Shown in pieces: positions 1 to 8,880 of a DNA stretch of 64,000 bases. Both the position numbers and the translations under genes were made by a program. The notes under the pieces are model-generated. The model was not told where the DNA came from, ran no database searches, and saw only the letters and a list, made by a program, of their open reading frames with translations. This stretch comes from Lentibacillus persicus (GTDB taxonomy: Bacteria > Bacillota > Bacilli > Bacillales > Amphibacillaceae), in the NCBI RefSeq assembly GCF_900112705.1, contig NZ_FOMR01000013.1:26372-90371 (forward strand), in the 5' to 3' direction. The first letter of the stretch is position 1, and each line of letters begins with the position of its first letter.

Positions 1-2352
1 GGTTCTACTCAACCGTATAGCGCTTTAGCAGAGACAAAACCAATTGTAATAATAGATGAACCTCATCGCTTTAAAAGAAAGAACAAAGCGTTTCAATGTA
101 TAGAAGAAGAGTTAAAACCGCAAAGTATTATACGGTTTGGTGCAACTTTTCCTGATCTTCCAGAAAAGGAGGGTAAAGACTATAATAATCTAGTTTATGA
201 CCTAGGCCCTTCTAAAGCCTTTAACGATAACTTAGTAAAAGGAGTAGCTGTTCAAACCATAGAAGGCGCATCTATGGAGGATGGAAAGATTAAGTTAACA
301 AATATGAGTTATCGTCCTAGAACCTGTACTTTTAGAAATGAAAAGACTAAAAGAGTATTCACTTTAGAAACCGGTAGCTTTCTAAATACAATTGATGAAC
401 AATTCGGCGGTATATATATAGAAAATATATGGAATACTTCACACCCTGATATAACAAAAGGTGTTACACTTTCAAATGGTCAGGTTCTTCAGGCAGATGA
501 TATCATATACTCATCTGTTTATGGGGAAACCTATCAAGAGCTTATGTTAAAACAAGCGATTAATAATCACATAAGAAAAGAGAAAGAAAATTTCTATAGA
601 GAAAATAAAATTAAATCCTTATCATTATTCTTTATTGAAAGTGTCTATTCTTATCGGAGGGGGAAAGATCCTGGACCACTTAGAGTCACCTTTGAAGATT
701 TGTTACGGCAACGATTGAAAGAAGAAATTAAACTGCTTAATAACAAAGAAACACTAACATCAATTGATGTAGAATATAAAGATTACTTATTAGCTTCTTT
801 AAATGATATTTCCAAGACAAATGGAGGTTACTTCTCAGTAGACAACTCGACTAATGATAAAGACATACAATGGGAAGTAGAAAAAATTCTTCGAGAGAAA
901 GAATCTTTGCTTTCATTCAAAAATGAAAATAATGAATGGAATACGATGAGATTTATTTTTTCTAAATGGACCTTACGAGAAGGTTGGGATAATCCTAATG
1001 TCTTTCAAATAGCAAAGCTTAGATCAAGTGGAAGTGAAGTAAGCAAATTACAAGAAGTAGGGCGTGGTTTACGATTACCGGTTGATGAATATGGAAATCG
1101 TATAGATGACGAACAATTTCACTTAACTTATTTAGTTGATTTTTCAGAAAGAGATTTTGCTCAGAGGTTAATATCAGAAGTAAATAAAGAAGTTGAATCA
1201 TATTATAACTTATCGGGAGTACTTTCTAAGGCAGCGCAAGAACGCCAGACAACAGAAGAGAATTTATTTGCAGAGTTGTTATCTAAAAACCTAGTAGACA
1301 TTGAAAAAAATGTAAAAGAGGGTAAATGGAGCGAACTAATTTCACTTTATCCAGAATTAAATGGTGGAACTGAGCAGGATAAGATAGTGGATGAAAATAA
1401 AGATAACAAAGGGAAAGTAAAGATTAGACCGAATAAATTTAAGGAAATTCAAAATCTCTGGAGTGAAATAAATGAAAAATACTACTTAAAGATGGATGAC
1501 ATAACTGATGAGGACCTCATGGAAGTAGTTTTCAATATACTAAATGAAAAATCTCTTTATAAAAAAGTTATTCATCATACAAAAGAGCAAAAAACATTTA
1601 AAGACAGTAACAAGGTCGGGGTTAAAGAAGAGTATATAGACCATCATTTCTCAGAACAGACACTACAATATAATGAATTCGTTAAAAGAATCCAAAACCA
1701 TACTGGAGTATCGCCTAATATATTTCATAAAGCTATGATTAAACATTCAAAAGATCATAGTATACCAGATGATTATTTCAACTCAGTAACACTCACTAAT
1801 TTTATTAATGCTTTCCAAACTTGGCTAGAAGATTCATTTATTAAACGTTTCAGTTATCAAAAAATAGGAGTGGAAGCTAAAGAGACAGCATTAACAAATG
1901 CTGATGGAACAATGAAGGATAGCATCATACAAGGTAACTTAGGTATCAAGAGGGATGAAAACGTAATAATCCCCGAAAATTTTCTCTATGATAGTTTTGT
2001 CTATGATTCCCCTAAAGAAAGAGAAACGATATCTCATAGTGATATAGAAGAGGTTGTTGTTTTTGGAAAGATACCTAGAAGAAGTATTCAAATCCCTTTG
2101 TATTATGGGGGAACAACAAGTCCTGATTTTATGTTTATTTTAAAAAAGAAAAATGGAGAATATGTAGTTAATTTTGTTGTAGAAACAAAAGATATCCAAA
2201 ATAAAAATAAGACTCGAAAAGATGAAGATTATCGTATTGAATCTGCGAAAGTTTTCTTTGAGGCATTAAAAGAAGAAGGCCTTCCTATAACATTCAAAAA
2301 ACAAATGAAAAATGATGATATTGTAAACATGATTAAAGAGTTAGTGAAGTAA
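1..2352 (+). CDS. Type III restriction enzyme Res subunit (5' end outside window)
   Basis: The reading frame is open from base 1, so the N-terminus (Walker A part of the helicase) lies upstream; 783 residues are visible. Numbered from base 1, residues 19-22 read DEPH (helicase motif II) and residues 45-50 read RFGATF (motif III). QEVGRGLR at 351-358 fits motif VI of superfamily 2 helicases. The C-terminus has a PD...ETK signature (708-709 and 728-730), the usual PD-(D/E)xK nuclease of type III Res proteins. The family cuts DNA after ATP-dependent translocation, in complex with a Mod methyltransferase that should lie upstream. AT-rich composition suggests acquired DNA. A solitary helicase-nuclease of another defence system is the alternative. 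Confidence 0.85.
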   Translation, partial: GSTQPYSALAETKPIVIIDEPHRFKRKNKAFQCIEEELKPQSIIRFGATFPDLPEKEGKDYNNLVYDLGPSKAFNDNLVKGVAVQTIEGASMEDGKIKLTNMSYRPRTCTFRNEKTKRVFTLETGSFLNTIDEQFGGIYIENIWNTSHPDITKGVTLSNGQVLQADDIIYSSVYGETYQELMLKQAINNHIRKEKENFYRENKIKSLSLFFIESVYSYRRGKDPGPLRVTFEDLLRQRLKEEIKLLNNKETLTSIDVEYKDYLLASLNDISKTNGGYFSVDNSTNDKDIQWEVEKILREKESLLSFKNENNEWNTMRFIFSKWTLREGWDNPNVFQIAKLRSSGSEVSKLQEVGRGLRLPVDEYGNRIDDEQFHLTYLVDFSERDFAQRLISEVNKEVESYYNLSGVLSKAAQERQTTEENLFAELLSKNLVDIEKNVKEGKWSELISLYPELNGGTEQDKIVDENKDNKGKVKIRPNKFKEIQNLWSEINEKYYLKMDDITDEDLMEVVFNILNEKSLYKKVIHHTKEQKTFKDSNKVGVKEEYIDHHFSEQTLQYNEFVKRIQNHTGVSPNIFHKAMIKHSKDHSIPDDYFNSVTLTNFINAFQTWLEDSFIKRFSYQKIGVEAKETALTNADGTMKDSIIQGNLGIKRDENVIIPENFLYDSFVYDSPKERETISHSDIEEVVVFGKIPRRSIQIPLYYGGTTSPDFMFILKKKNGEYVVNFVVETKDIQNKNKTRKDEDYRIESAKVFFEALKEEGLPITFKKQMKNDDIVNMIKELVK

Positions 2353-2402
2353 TATAATGATGTCACTAATCGAATACGAGTAAAAGTTTAATAGATAGAA
2401 AT

Positions 2403-2435
2403 GGGCGGTCTTATCTAATGGTCGCCCTTATTTTC
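2403..2435 (+). terminator. Possible terminator after res
   Basis: A GGGCG/CGCCC stem about 50 bases past the res stop is followed by a T-rich run. The stem is short (5 perfect pairs), so the call is tentative. Confidence 0.45.
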
Positions 2436-2592
2436 TATTGTCTTTATTGGTTATGGCATACCGCATCAAGTTACTGGTTCTTTATGTAGTAGATTCACGA
2501 CATAACATAATCTTTTAAAATTTTGTAATTATCATGTCTTAAGTAGCAGGACTTTCTTCTTTTATTGTCGAATATGGAAGAAGAGGGGGGAC

Positions 2593-3525
2593 ATGATAGT
2601 GAATTTTGATTATATCTATCAAATGTTAGAAACATATAATGATCCTAGAGGAAGATTATCAGTCTTATTTGTGAAAAAAACTGGGACAAAGTATGAATCA
2701 TTTTTTCCAAGCGTAACAAACGATGTGCAAAAAGAAATTACGAGCCTTTTCTTAGATACTATATCAATAAAAAGAAACTTAGATTTAGAAAGAATTTCTT
2801 TCAATCCTAGCGGCCAAGAAAATGATCAATATTCCGAATGCAGCACTGACTATGTAGGTAATTTTGAAGAAGTAATTAATTTGTTTGATAATCCAAATAT
2901 GGAGGAAGAAATAGAACCTGATAATGTCAACTTTTTGATTTTTAGACTTAGGGTTAATAATGATGATGAGACTGAAAAATATTTGTATTTCTTTAGAAAA
3001 AACCATAAATTAAAAAATATACGGAAAGGTTTTTGGATGCGAAAAGTCAGTAATACCTTTAACATTCTAGAAGGTAATAAGCTTATGGGGATAGATGGTG
3101 GTATAGATGCAGTATCTGATGGGAGAACGATTTTTTTCTTCAGTCACATTTCTGCTGAACGTATCTTTAACTTGAGGGAAAAATTCAAGGAAAATGCAGG
3201 AGTGGTTCTTGGAGAAGTAGAAAAAGGTGAAAGAATTGCCAATTTTAATCAATTCAAGGACGATTGTTTAGAAGATGCAAGAATCATCAGAAGATTAACT
3301 AAAATACAATCTAACCCTCAAATAATTGAATTATTTCATCAGCATTTTCATAATGCACCAGAGGTAGTTCAGCTATTTGACCTTAATATTTCTTTTAATG
3401 AAGATAAATCAAAAATTGTTTACGATGACAAAGAACAATTAACGCATATAACAATGCTGATGAGAGACGCATATTATAGAACGGTTCTTGCTGAAAGAAA
3501 AGGCGTCGATGATTACAATATCTAA
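2593..3525 (+). CDS. kwaB: KwaB-like DUF4868 protein of a Kiwa-type defence pair
   Basis: A 310-residue soluble protein starting at ATG after GAAGAGGGGGG. The central and C-terminal part (about residues 115-300) fits my memory of the DUF4868 family: alternating strands with FLIFRLR and YLYFFRK, then GIDGGIDAV (166-174), a strand of aromatic residues (FFFSH) and an AERIFN helix. DUF4868 is the hallmark of KwaB, the cytosolic DNA-binding partner of the membrane protein KwaA in the Kiwa anti-phage system. The next gene, 32 bases on, encodes a small membrane protein, which supports a two-gene defence unit beside a restriction gene. The order (KwaB first) is the reverse of the Kiwa operons I know. 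Assignment rests on pattern recognition, not a search. Confidence 0.7.
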   Translation: MIVNFDYIYQMLETYNDPRGRLSVLFVKKTGTKYESFFPSVTNDVQKEITSLFLDTISIKRNLDLERISFNPSGQENDQYSECSTDYVGNFEEVINLFDNPNMEEEIEPDNVNFLIFRLRVNNDDETEKYLYFFRKNHKLKNIRKGFWMRKVSNTFNILEGNKLMGIDGGIDAVSDGRTIFFFSHISAERIFNLREKFKENAGVVLGEVEKGERIANFNQFKDDCLEDARIIRRLTKIQSNPQIIELFHQHFHNAPEVVQLFDLNISFNEDKSKIVYDDKEQLTHITMLMRDAYYRTVLAERKGVDDYNI

Positions 3526-3557
3526 AATTCATTAAGGCCATAAGGAGGCAAGACTTA

Positions 3558-4091
3558 ATGCTTACAAATACTTATAAAACGTTTTTATTTATATCTTCGT
3601 TTTTGCCTCTTTATGTAATTCTTATTGTTAAGTTTTACGACTTTGATAAAAGCATTAGATATAATCTTCTGGCAAACCAGGTTGCGTTTATTATTCTTTT
3701 ACTACTTATTATTATCTCGATTATTACTTTTTTGTATTTTTATTCATGTGAACTAAACCATGAAGAGTCATTTTATGGAATTGAAAATAAAAATAGTGAA
3801 ATACTCACTTATTTCGTGACCTATATAGTTCCACTAACAACATTAAATGTTAATAATATTAATTCAATCTTGGTAAATATCCTTTTATTTATAGTTATAG
3901 GAATTTTTTATGTTAAGAGTAATTTATTTTATTTAAACGTATTGTTCACTTTATCAGGGTTTAATGTTTATACAGATAATGATAATAAAATAATTATTTC
4001 AAAGAAAAGTGCAGATAAGATTAATAACAGAAGGTTCGTGAAAGTGAAAAAAGTCGGGCATAAAATATATATTATCAATACTAAAAAGTAA
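3558..4091 (+). CDS. Small multi-spanning membrane protein, likely KwaA-like partner
   Basis: A 177-residue protein with an AAGGAGG ribosome site before ATG. Hydrophobic segments at about 8-26, 42-63, 83-97, 103-120 and 122-136 suggest four or five membrane spans, with a basic C-terminal tail (about 148-177). A polar loop at 64-80 sits before LTYFVTYIVPL, a segment that resembles KwaA-type proteins as I remember them. It follows the DUF4868 gene closely and is probably co-transcribed. In Kiwa, KwaA is the membrane anchor that senses phage attachment; that role here is inferred from context. Very AT-rich, like its neighbour. Confidence 0.55.
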   Translation: MLTNTYKTFLFISSFLPLYVILIVKFYDFDKSIRYNLLANQVAFIILLLLIIISIITFLYFYSCELNHEESFYGIENKNSEILTYFVTYIVPLTTLNVNNINSILVNILLFIVIGIFYVKSNLFYLNVLFTLSGFNVYTDNDNKIIISKKSADKINNRRFVKVKKVGHKIYIINTKK

Positions 4092-4328
4092 GCACTTCAG
4101 TGACGGAATGTTTATCTTTAATCCACTATTGTAATCGAAACTTTAATGGAATAAGGATATTTAAAATATCGGATTTCAGCATGTTGGGTTCCTTAAATAA
4201 AACTCAACTAAAGCTACTTTTTAACAATGCTTAGAGCTAGTCCATCTCCTGAGCTTATCTAATAGGCTGACTCTTCACCCCCTTACGAATAATTACTACA
4301 ATACAAATCAGAGAGTTGTTGGTGCGTT

Positions 4329-4634
4329 GTGGTCAAACTTATTACAGTTGAACGAGCCAAGAAAGAAATACAGAGGTTGCAACATTTCATAGATCTTGTT
4401 GAGTCCTACGAGTCAGATACTCTTAATAAGTGGATTATTAAAGAGTATGCTTATACCAATAGCATTAAAAAGGTAGTAGAAAAAGCTAACTCAGAAAGTT
4501 TTACTGTTAAAGGTGAGCCACTCAGTAGAGAATATGCTGTATCAGTCATTAACGGTAAAGCGAATGACGAACTCCATAGGATACTCAGGAGAGGTTATAG
4601 ATTAAAGATTAAACCAAACAAGAGAAAATACTGA
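4329..4634 (+). CDS. Hypothetical basic protein, possible DNA binding
   Basis: A 101-residue protein beginning with GTG. The N-terminal half is helical; the C-terminal half is strongly basic and ends in RLKIKPNKRKY. I recognise it only as a type of small protein seen in Bacilli accessory regions and know no function. The helix-rich pattern with a basic tail would fit nucleic acid binding, but no defined helix-turn-helix can be claimed. It stands alone in AT-rich DNA after the Kiwa-like pair. Confidence 0.5.
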   Translation: MVKLITVERAKKEIQRLQHFIDLVESYESDTLNKWIIKEYAYTNSIKKVVEKANSESFTVKGEPLSREYAVSVINGKANDELHRILRRGYRLKIKPNKRKY

Positions 4635-4853
4635 GTAGTATAACTCAAGATACTCTAGCAAGGGAGAAAGCAACTTGAGAAGGTTCTATACAAGACATGT
4701 AGCTTTTGAGCGTACTTTTGATAAGACTAAAGAAAACATTATGAATTAAGAAGAGTTAAAAAATGGGTTATTGGTTTTAGGTGTTAAGTGTTGTCAGGTT
4801 TGAGTGGAACTATTGGAAACAATTTTTAACCTATTAATAAGAGAGGTTATACA

Positions 4854-5111
4854 ATGTTGAAAACAATTACTATTGATGTTTCTGATTCTGTATTCGAGAG
4901 TGAAATGCCAGCATCTATGTATATAACTAAAGAAGAGCTTAACGACACTGATGAATATATTGTTTCAATTCCAAGTGTTAATTTTTCGTGTTATATATCT
5001 GGTGTAGATGATTATAAAGCACTTTTGGAATTAAACATTTTTGCGTTTCCGCATTATAGAGAAAACTTAGTTAAAGTTATTCGTTCCAATATTAATCTAT
5101 TAATCGATTAA
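4854..5111 (+). CDS. Hypothetical 85-residue protein
   Basis: ATG follows GAGAGGTTATACA with good spacing. The short acidic protein has alternating beta-like segments (ITIDVSDSV, YIVSIPSVNF) and no transmembrane segment. I do not recognise a family. The strands followed by a helix (DDYKALLELNIF) would fit a small antitoxin-like fold, but no partner gene is visible. It marks the end of the AT-rich accessory block. Confidence 0.45.
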   Translation: MLKTITIDVSDSVFESEMPASMYITKEELNDTDEYIVSIPSVNFSCYISGVDDYKALLELNIFAFPHYRENLVKVIRSNINLLID

Positions 5112-5522
5112 TAGTCTGTAGCGTGTGCTTCAGAATAACGTAAAATTATTTGACCACTTAAATGACCACATTCTTACTAGTTTACAACAAACATAAACAA
5201 ACAATTGTTCTGTTATTGAAGAAATAACACTAATTATTAAAGGTGTACGAAGGTAAGTAAATGCTTAAAAATATTGATGGAGAATGGGCGGCATGATGTA
5301 ATTATGTCGCCCGATAGTATTTGTCCGTTTCATTTTTTGGTGATATTTACTATTCCAGAATAGGGCCAGTTTGTTGAAGATCACTCTTAAAAGTTTTTGG
5401 ATATTTATGTAAAAATATAATGGAATTGTGAAGAAAATGTACTTAAATTATAGAATCAAAATAGTTGTTGATGAAGGATTTGAGGTGAAAAATGCCCTCT
5501 GTTTGAAAGGGCACTATAATTT
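5112..5522. other. Gene-free stretch with a terminator for the downstream minus-strand gene
   Basis: No credible gene. It holds a GGGCGG...CGCCC hairpin near 5286-5312, resembling the one after res, and a segment at about 5361-5395 that partly matches one at 6651-6690 on the other side of the DUF3231 gene. The right end carries the terminator listed separately. Confidence 0.5.
5488..5513 (-). terminator. Terminator of the minus-strand DUF3231 gene
   Basis: Read on the minus strand, a TGCCCT/AGGGCA stem is followed by five T residues, ten bases past the stop codon of the gene ending at 5523. Confidence 0.6.
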
Positions 5523-6527
5523 TCATTTGTCTTTTGCAATTTTTTTCCTGTCAGGAGCAAGAGGGGGCTGCTCTAACCATCTATTTTTCGTCATAATATT
5601 AAACCATTCTTTCGTAACCGTTAGACTTTTTAAGATGGATTGTTCATAATTCACAACAAGATCTGTCCGCATTGCGGTTGCAAGACCTGTCCCATGGAAT
5701 GCTTGTGCAGTTTGCAATAGGAATCCTATATGATACAACATCAGCTTATCTGAAAAAGGGGGATCTTGAGAAGTTGTCACTTCTGATTCCCATGACATTG
5801 GTACAGGCAAATTATCTTTGTGTAATATTTTTCCGAATGATTGAATTTGTTTATCCGAAGCTTTTTCTGTCGACTTTAAAAACTTTCTAACTTCTTTTGA
5901 TTCCGTTACCTGACTGAATCCAATTGAAAGGGATTTTTCCATTATCTTTTTCTTCATGTTAAGCGATAGGCTGATAATTTCTGTCGCGGTCAATGGACGG
6001 TGATCACCAAAGTAGCCGTCGATAAACTGTTGCCCCGATATAAACTCAGGATTATATTCAGGATAAAAGTATGGATCTCTTTGGAAATGCCCTTTTTCCA
6101 ATAGTAATTCAGTCGTTTGGTGGTACATTTTTTTCCCACTATCATCACACCCGTCATAAAAATCCCTTAGATCCTTTCTTACCGAGGAACTGAGCGATCC
6201 CGTATGCCCTAATAATCCATGTAATGTCATAATGTGCAAATAGTGTAGACAAAAAGTGTCAGAAAACAATCTTTTTGCACCTTTATTAAGATCCGATTCT
6301 GTAAATCCAATCGGAACTGGAAATCCTTCATTTTCAATGAACATCGATATCTGTTTCTTTTGATTGCTAAATATATGTATTGCTTCTTCAAAAAGCGTTT
6401 TTATTTTTTCATCTTCTATGATGGACAACATATATTTGTTTATAATATCAACAGCTGTTCCATTTACATATTCTCCCCATAATGTCCCTATTTCAGCGGA
6501 TGTGAGTTTTAAATCCTCTTTACTCAT
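5523..6527 (-). CDS. DUF3231 family protein
   Basis: A 334-residue soluble all-helical protein. The opening LTSAEIGTLWGEYVNGT and the mid-protein LTATEIISLSLNM begin two similar halves, the tandem four-helix layout typical of DUF3231. The family is common in endospore formers and has no proven activity known to me; a ferritin-like fold has been suggested. ATG follows GAGGTGATTAT at ideal spacing. A homologous gene of nearly equal length lies about 400 bases away, divergently oriented, suggesting an old duplication. The shared C-terminal NRWLEQPPLAPDR / NGWMEEPPQAQDR block marks the pair as paralogues. Confidence 0.85.
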   Translation of the reverse strand: MSKEDLKLTSAEIGTLWGEYVNGTAVDIINKYMLSIIEDEKIKTLFEEAIHIFSNQKKQISMFIENEGFPVPIGFTESDLNKGAKRLFSDTFCLHYLHIMTLHGLLGHTGSLSSSVRKDLRDFYDGCDDSGKKMYHQTTELLLEKGHFQRDPYFYPEYNPEFISGQQFIDGYFGDHRPLTATEIISLSLNMKKKIMEKSLSIGFSQVTESKEVRKFLKSTEKASDKQIQSFGKILHKDNLPVPMSWESEVTTSQDPPFSDKLMLYHIGFLLQTAQAFHGTGLATAMRTDLVVNYEQSILKSLTVTKEWFNIMTKNRWLEQPPLAPDRKKIAKDK

Positions 6528-6927
6528 ATAATCACCTCGTCTTTATGTTTCCCAAAATGTTTTCATTTTATTTAAGAATATTGTTAAAAGAAGCATTTAG
6601 GCAATACGATCGGGTGCTAATCAAGAATAAGTATTAGCGTCCGAACTTGGATATAAGGGCCATTTTGTGGAAGAACAATCTTTAAGTACTGTGCGTTCGA
6701 TCAGGAATCACTGTGGAAAAATATCACTAAAAAGATGCCGGCGGGGATACTCCCGGCATCTTTTTGATTTGAAGGATCAAACCACTTCAACATAGTTAAA
6801 CTTTGGACATTTTTGATATATGGACTTTTAACTTTTAACAAATATATACAATGCTGTTTTAAAATAATAAAAATAAAAGTTAGAGGAAGGTTAAAGATAA
6901 ACTAGGTGAAATTAGGAGGATTGAAAC
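6528..6927. other. Intergenic region between divergent DUF3231 genes
   Basis: No gene is supported. It holds the upstream regions of both genes, a perfect terminator-like hairpin (separate entry) and an approximate second copy (6651-6690) of the segment at 5361-5395. The hairpin has no gene directly before it, so a small RNA or a decayed gene may once have lain at about 6560-6728. Confidence 0.5.
6729..6765. terminator. Strong bidirectional terminator without an adjacent gene
   Basis: Perfect 13-bp inverted repeat AAAAAGATGCCGG / CCGGCATCTTTTT with T runs on both strands. The nearest upstream plus-strand gene ends over 1.5 kb away, so its transcript is unknown. Confidence 0.8.
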
Positions 6928-7950
6928 ATGACAACTTCAGACCATCTGTCAATTTCAGGGGCAGAGTTAGGAACACTTTGGATGGCGTATCAAAACAAGA
7001 CGATGAACATGCGGTTTTTGGAATATTACATTGAAAAAGCAGAGAATCCGGAAGCCAAAGATATTTTAGAATCCTATTACAACAAGGAAAGTGAACATGT
7101 AGAAACACTGATAAAAATATTTCAGGACGAGGGGGCTGTGTTGCCTGTAGGTTTTACCGAAAAAGATGTTACTCCGGGAGCACCTCGTTTGTACGATGAA
7201 ATGTTTGATACCATGCACTTGCGTATGATTACAGCCATAAATATGGGGCTTTTCACAGTACATCTATCCATGGCTTATAGAGAAGACATAAGAGAATTGT
7301 ACCAGCGTTTTACAGCCGATGCTCAAGAAGCTTATGACCAAACAACAGGTTTTCTTTTAAAGCACTCAGCAATCCCTCGTCCTCCTTATGTCACGATGCC
7401 AAAAGAGGTTGAATTTGCAAAAAATAAACAATATATGTCTGGATTTAATCTGTTAACTCACAAAAGACCTTTAAATTCAGTTGAAATTGCTCATCTTTAT
7501 CAACCGATAGAGGCAAACACAATAGGGATGACACTCATGACCGGATTCGCCCAAGCAGCCAATAATAAAGATGCAGCGAAAGTTTTCTTTGATGGAAAGG
7601 AACTTGCGAAACAAATCGTAACCAAATTAAGTGACGTTTTGCGTCAAAGTGATATACACACCCCTTCTATGTGGGCAGGTACAGCAACTGATTCGACTAA
7701 CGCTCCCTTTTCAGATAAATTGATGATGTACCAAACCAGTGTATTCTCCAGCTTCGGTCTGACAAGCAATGCTATTGGTTCATCCTTCAGTTTACGAAGC
7801 GATTTACCTTTGAAAATGGCTAAAATCGTACAAGACATATTCACTTTTTCTAAAAATAGCGGGCAGGTCATGATCAAAAATGGATGGATGGAAGAACCCC
7901 CTCAAGCACAGGACAGAAGAAGATTATCAAAAGGACAAACCAACAAATAA
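6928..7950 (+). CDS. DUF3231 family protein (second copy)
   Basis: A 340-residue homologue of the gene at 5523-6527, with ATG after TAGGAGGATTGAAAC. It starts with LSISGAELGTLWMAYQNKTM and repeats the helical pattern in the second half from LNSVEIAHLYQPIEA. It ends with the same MEEPPQAQDRR motif. Soluble, no signal peptide. In spore formers these proteins are sometimes sporulation-associated, but nothing here fixes a role. The two copies differ enough to be old paralogues. Confidence 0.85.
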   Translation: MTTSDHLSISGAELGTLWMAYQNKTMNMRFLEYYIEKAENPEAKDILESYYNKESEHVETLIKIFQDEGAVLPVGFTEKDVTPGAPRLYDEMFDTMHLRMITAINMGLFTVHLSMAYREDIRELYQRFTADAQEAYDQTTGFLLKHSAIPRPPYVTMPKEVEFAKNKQYMSGFNLLTHKRPLNSVEIAHLYQPIEANTIGMTLMTGFAQAANNKDAAKVFFDGKELAKQIVTKLSDVLRQSDIHTPSMWAGTATDSTNAPFSDKLMMYQTSVFSSFGLTSNAIGSSFSLRSDLPLKMAKIVQDIFTFSKNSGQVMIKNGWMEEPPQAQDRRRLSKGQTNK

Positions 7951-8036
7951 AGACAAAATCTTTGTCAATGCTTTCGTATTGCACAAAGAAAAGCAGTGTA
8001 CAAAAATAGCATCTACGATAAATTTGGACTGGTAAT

Positions 8037-8492
8037 ATGAACAAAAATAATAAGTATGAAAAACTTTTTTGGAGTATTGCATTGCCTGGGTTTGGTCAAT
8101 TGTTAAACGCAAAATATATCAAAGGAATTGTATTAATATTTTTAGAGTTTTTGGTTAATGTCCAGGGGAATTTTAACGAGGTCATCCTCCTAAGTTTCCA
8201 TGGAGAAATTGAAAAGGCCATTCAACAAACCGATTACCACTGGCTCATGTTTTATCCTTGTTTATACTTTTTTGCGATGTGGGATGCCTATAAAGATGCA
8301 GGTGGAGGAAAAAAACCTTATTCGTTTTTGCCGTTTGTATTTTCAGCCTATTTTGTGACCGTGGGAACCATCTTTTCATCAAGTCTAAAAATTTTCGGGG
8401 TGTTACTCGGTCCGATCTGGCTTCCAATATTAAGTGTCATACCAGGTTTGCTTGTGGGATTTTTATTACAAAGAATTCTAAGAAAAAGCTGA
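8037..8492 (+). CDS. Small conserved membrane protein
   Basis: A 151-residue protein with spans at about 10-20 (SIALPGFGQLL), 28-45, 72-85 and 97-145. The opening ALPGFGQLLNAKYIKG resembles the TM2-like small membrane proteins of Firmicutes in which a conserved PGxGQ loop precedes a hydrophobic segment. No recognisable Shine-Dalgarno stands before ATG 8037, an oddity. Function unknown. Its stop codon lies within the terminator stem. Confidence 0.7.
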   Translation: MNKNNKYEKLFWSIALPGFGQLLNAKYIKGIVLIFLEFLVNVQGNFNEVILLSFHGEIEKAIQQTDYHWLMFYPCLYFFAMWDAYKDAGGGKKPYSFLPFVFSAYFVTVGTIFSSSLKIFGVLLGPIWLPILSVIPGLLVGFLLQRILRKS

Positions 8493-8513
8493 CCATTTAA
8501 TCAGCTTTTTCTT
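8480..8513. terminator. Bidirectional terminator overlapping a stop codon
   Basis: AAGAAAAAGCTGA / TCAGCTTTTTCTT inverted repeat of 13 bp; the TGA of the preceding gene is part of the left arm. Confidence 0.85.
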
Positions 8514-8514
8514 A

Positions 8515-8685
8515 AGTATCCTCAAACAAAAAATCCATGCACTTATCGATGACAAAATAAGTAATGGCAATATGCGCCTTATCGGTGAAATGCGTGCCGA
8601 GGAAGCATATCAGTTACATGTACAGGGGTATAAGGAGGATCTGAAAGAGATTACCTCAAGCAAGACTATAGGAGAAACGCCATTT
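8515..8685 (+). pseudogene. Possible decayed coding fragment
   Basis: A plus-strand reading frame here encodes amphipathic, protein-like sequence (for example MRLIGEMRAEEAYQLH) but lacks a proper ribosome site and runs into the antisense of sda. It may be a remnant of a lost gene or chance. I cannot name a parent family. Confidence 0.25.
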
Positions 8686-8838
8686 TTAAAATTCTTCGTG
8701 CAGTGTATTTTGATCATCAATTTGCAGATGTCGCCGTTCTATTTCCTCTTGAAGTATTAAAAGGAATTCAGTGTTTAAATGGCGTCTTTTTGCCTCGATA
8801 TAGGCTTGAACCAAAAGCTTATCCGACAGCTCGTTCAT
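8686..8838 (-). CDS. sda: Sda, checkpoint inhibitor of sporulation kinase
   Basis: A 50-residue protein. It begins MNELSDKLLVQAYIEAKRR and continues through HLNTEFL and EEIERRHL, matching the Bacillus subtilis Sda pattern (LSDELLIESY...NLNRDFI...EIKRRSL). Sda folds as a helical hairpin and binds the sporulation histidine kinase, blocking phosphate flow to Spo0A when replication is impaired. An AGGGGTG ribosome site lies about 11 bases before ATG. The extra eight or so C-terminal residues are unlike the 46-residue B. subtilis form. DnaA boxes known upstream of sda elsewhere were not identified here. Confidence 0.8.
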   Translation of the reverse strand: MNELSDKLLVQAYIEAKRRHLNTEFLLILQEEIERRHLQIDDQNTLHEEF

Positions 8839-8880
8839 CTTTCATAAAACACCCCTTTTATTTTTTAAAATTTTTCTAAT

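Noticed and set aside
8572..8760. 62-codon plus-strand frame over sda
   Set aside because: The minus-strand sda gene explains most of it; the remainder is listed only as a possible fragment.
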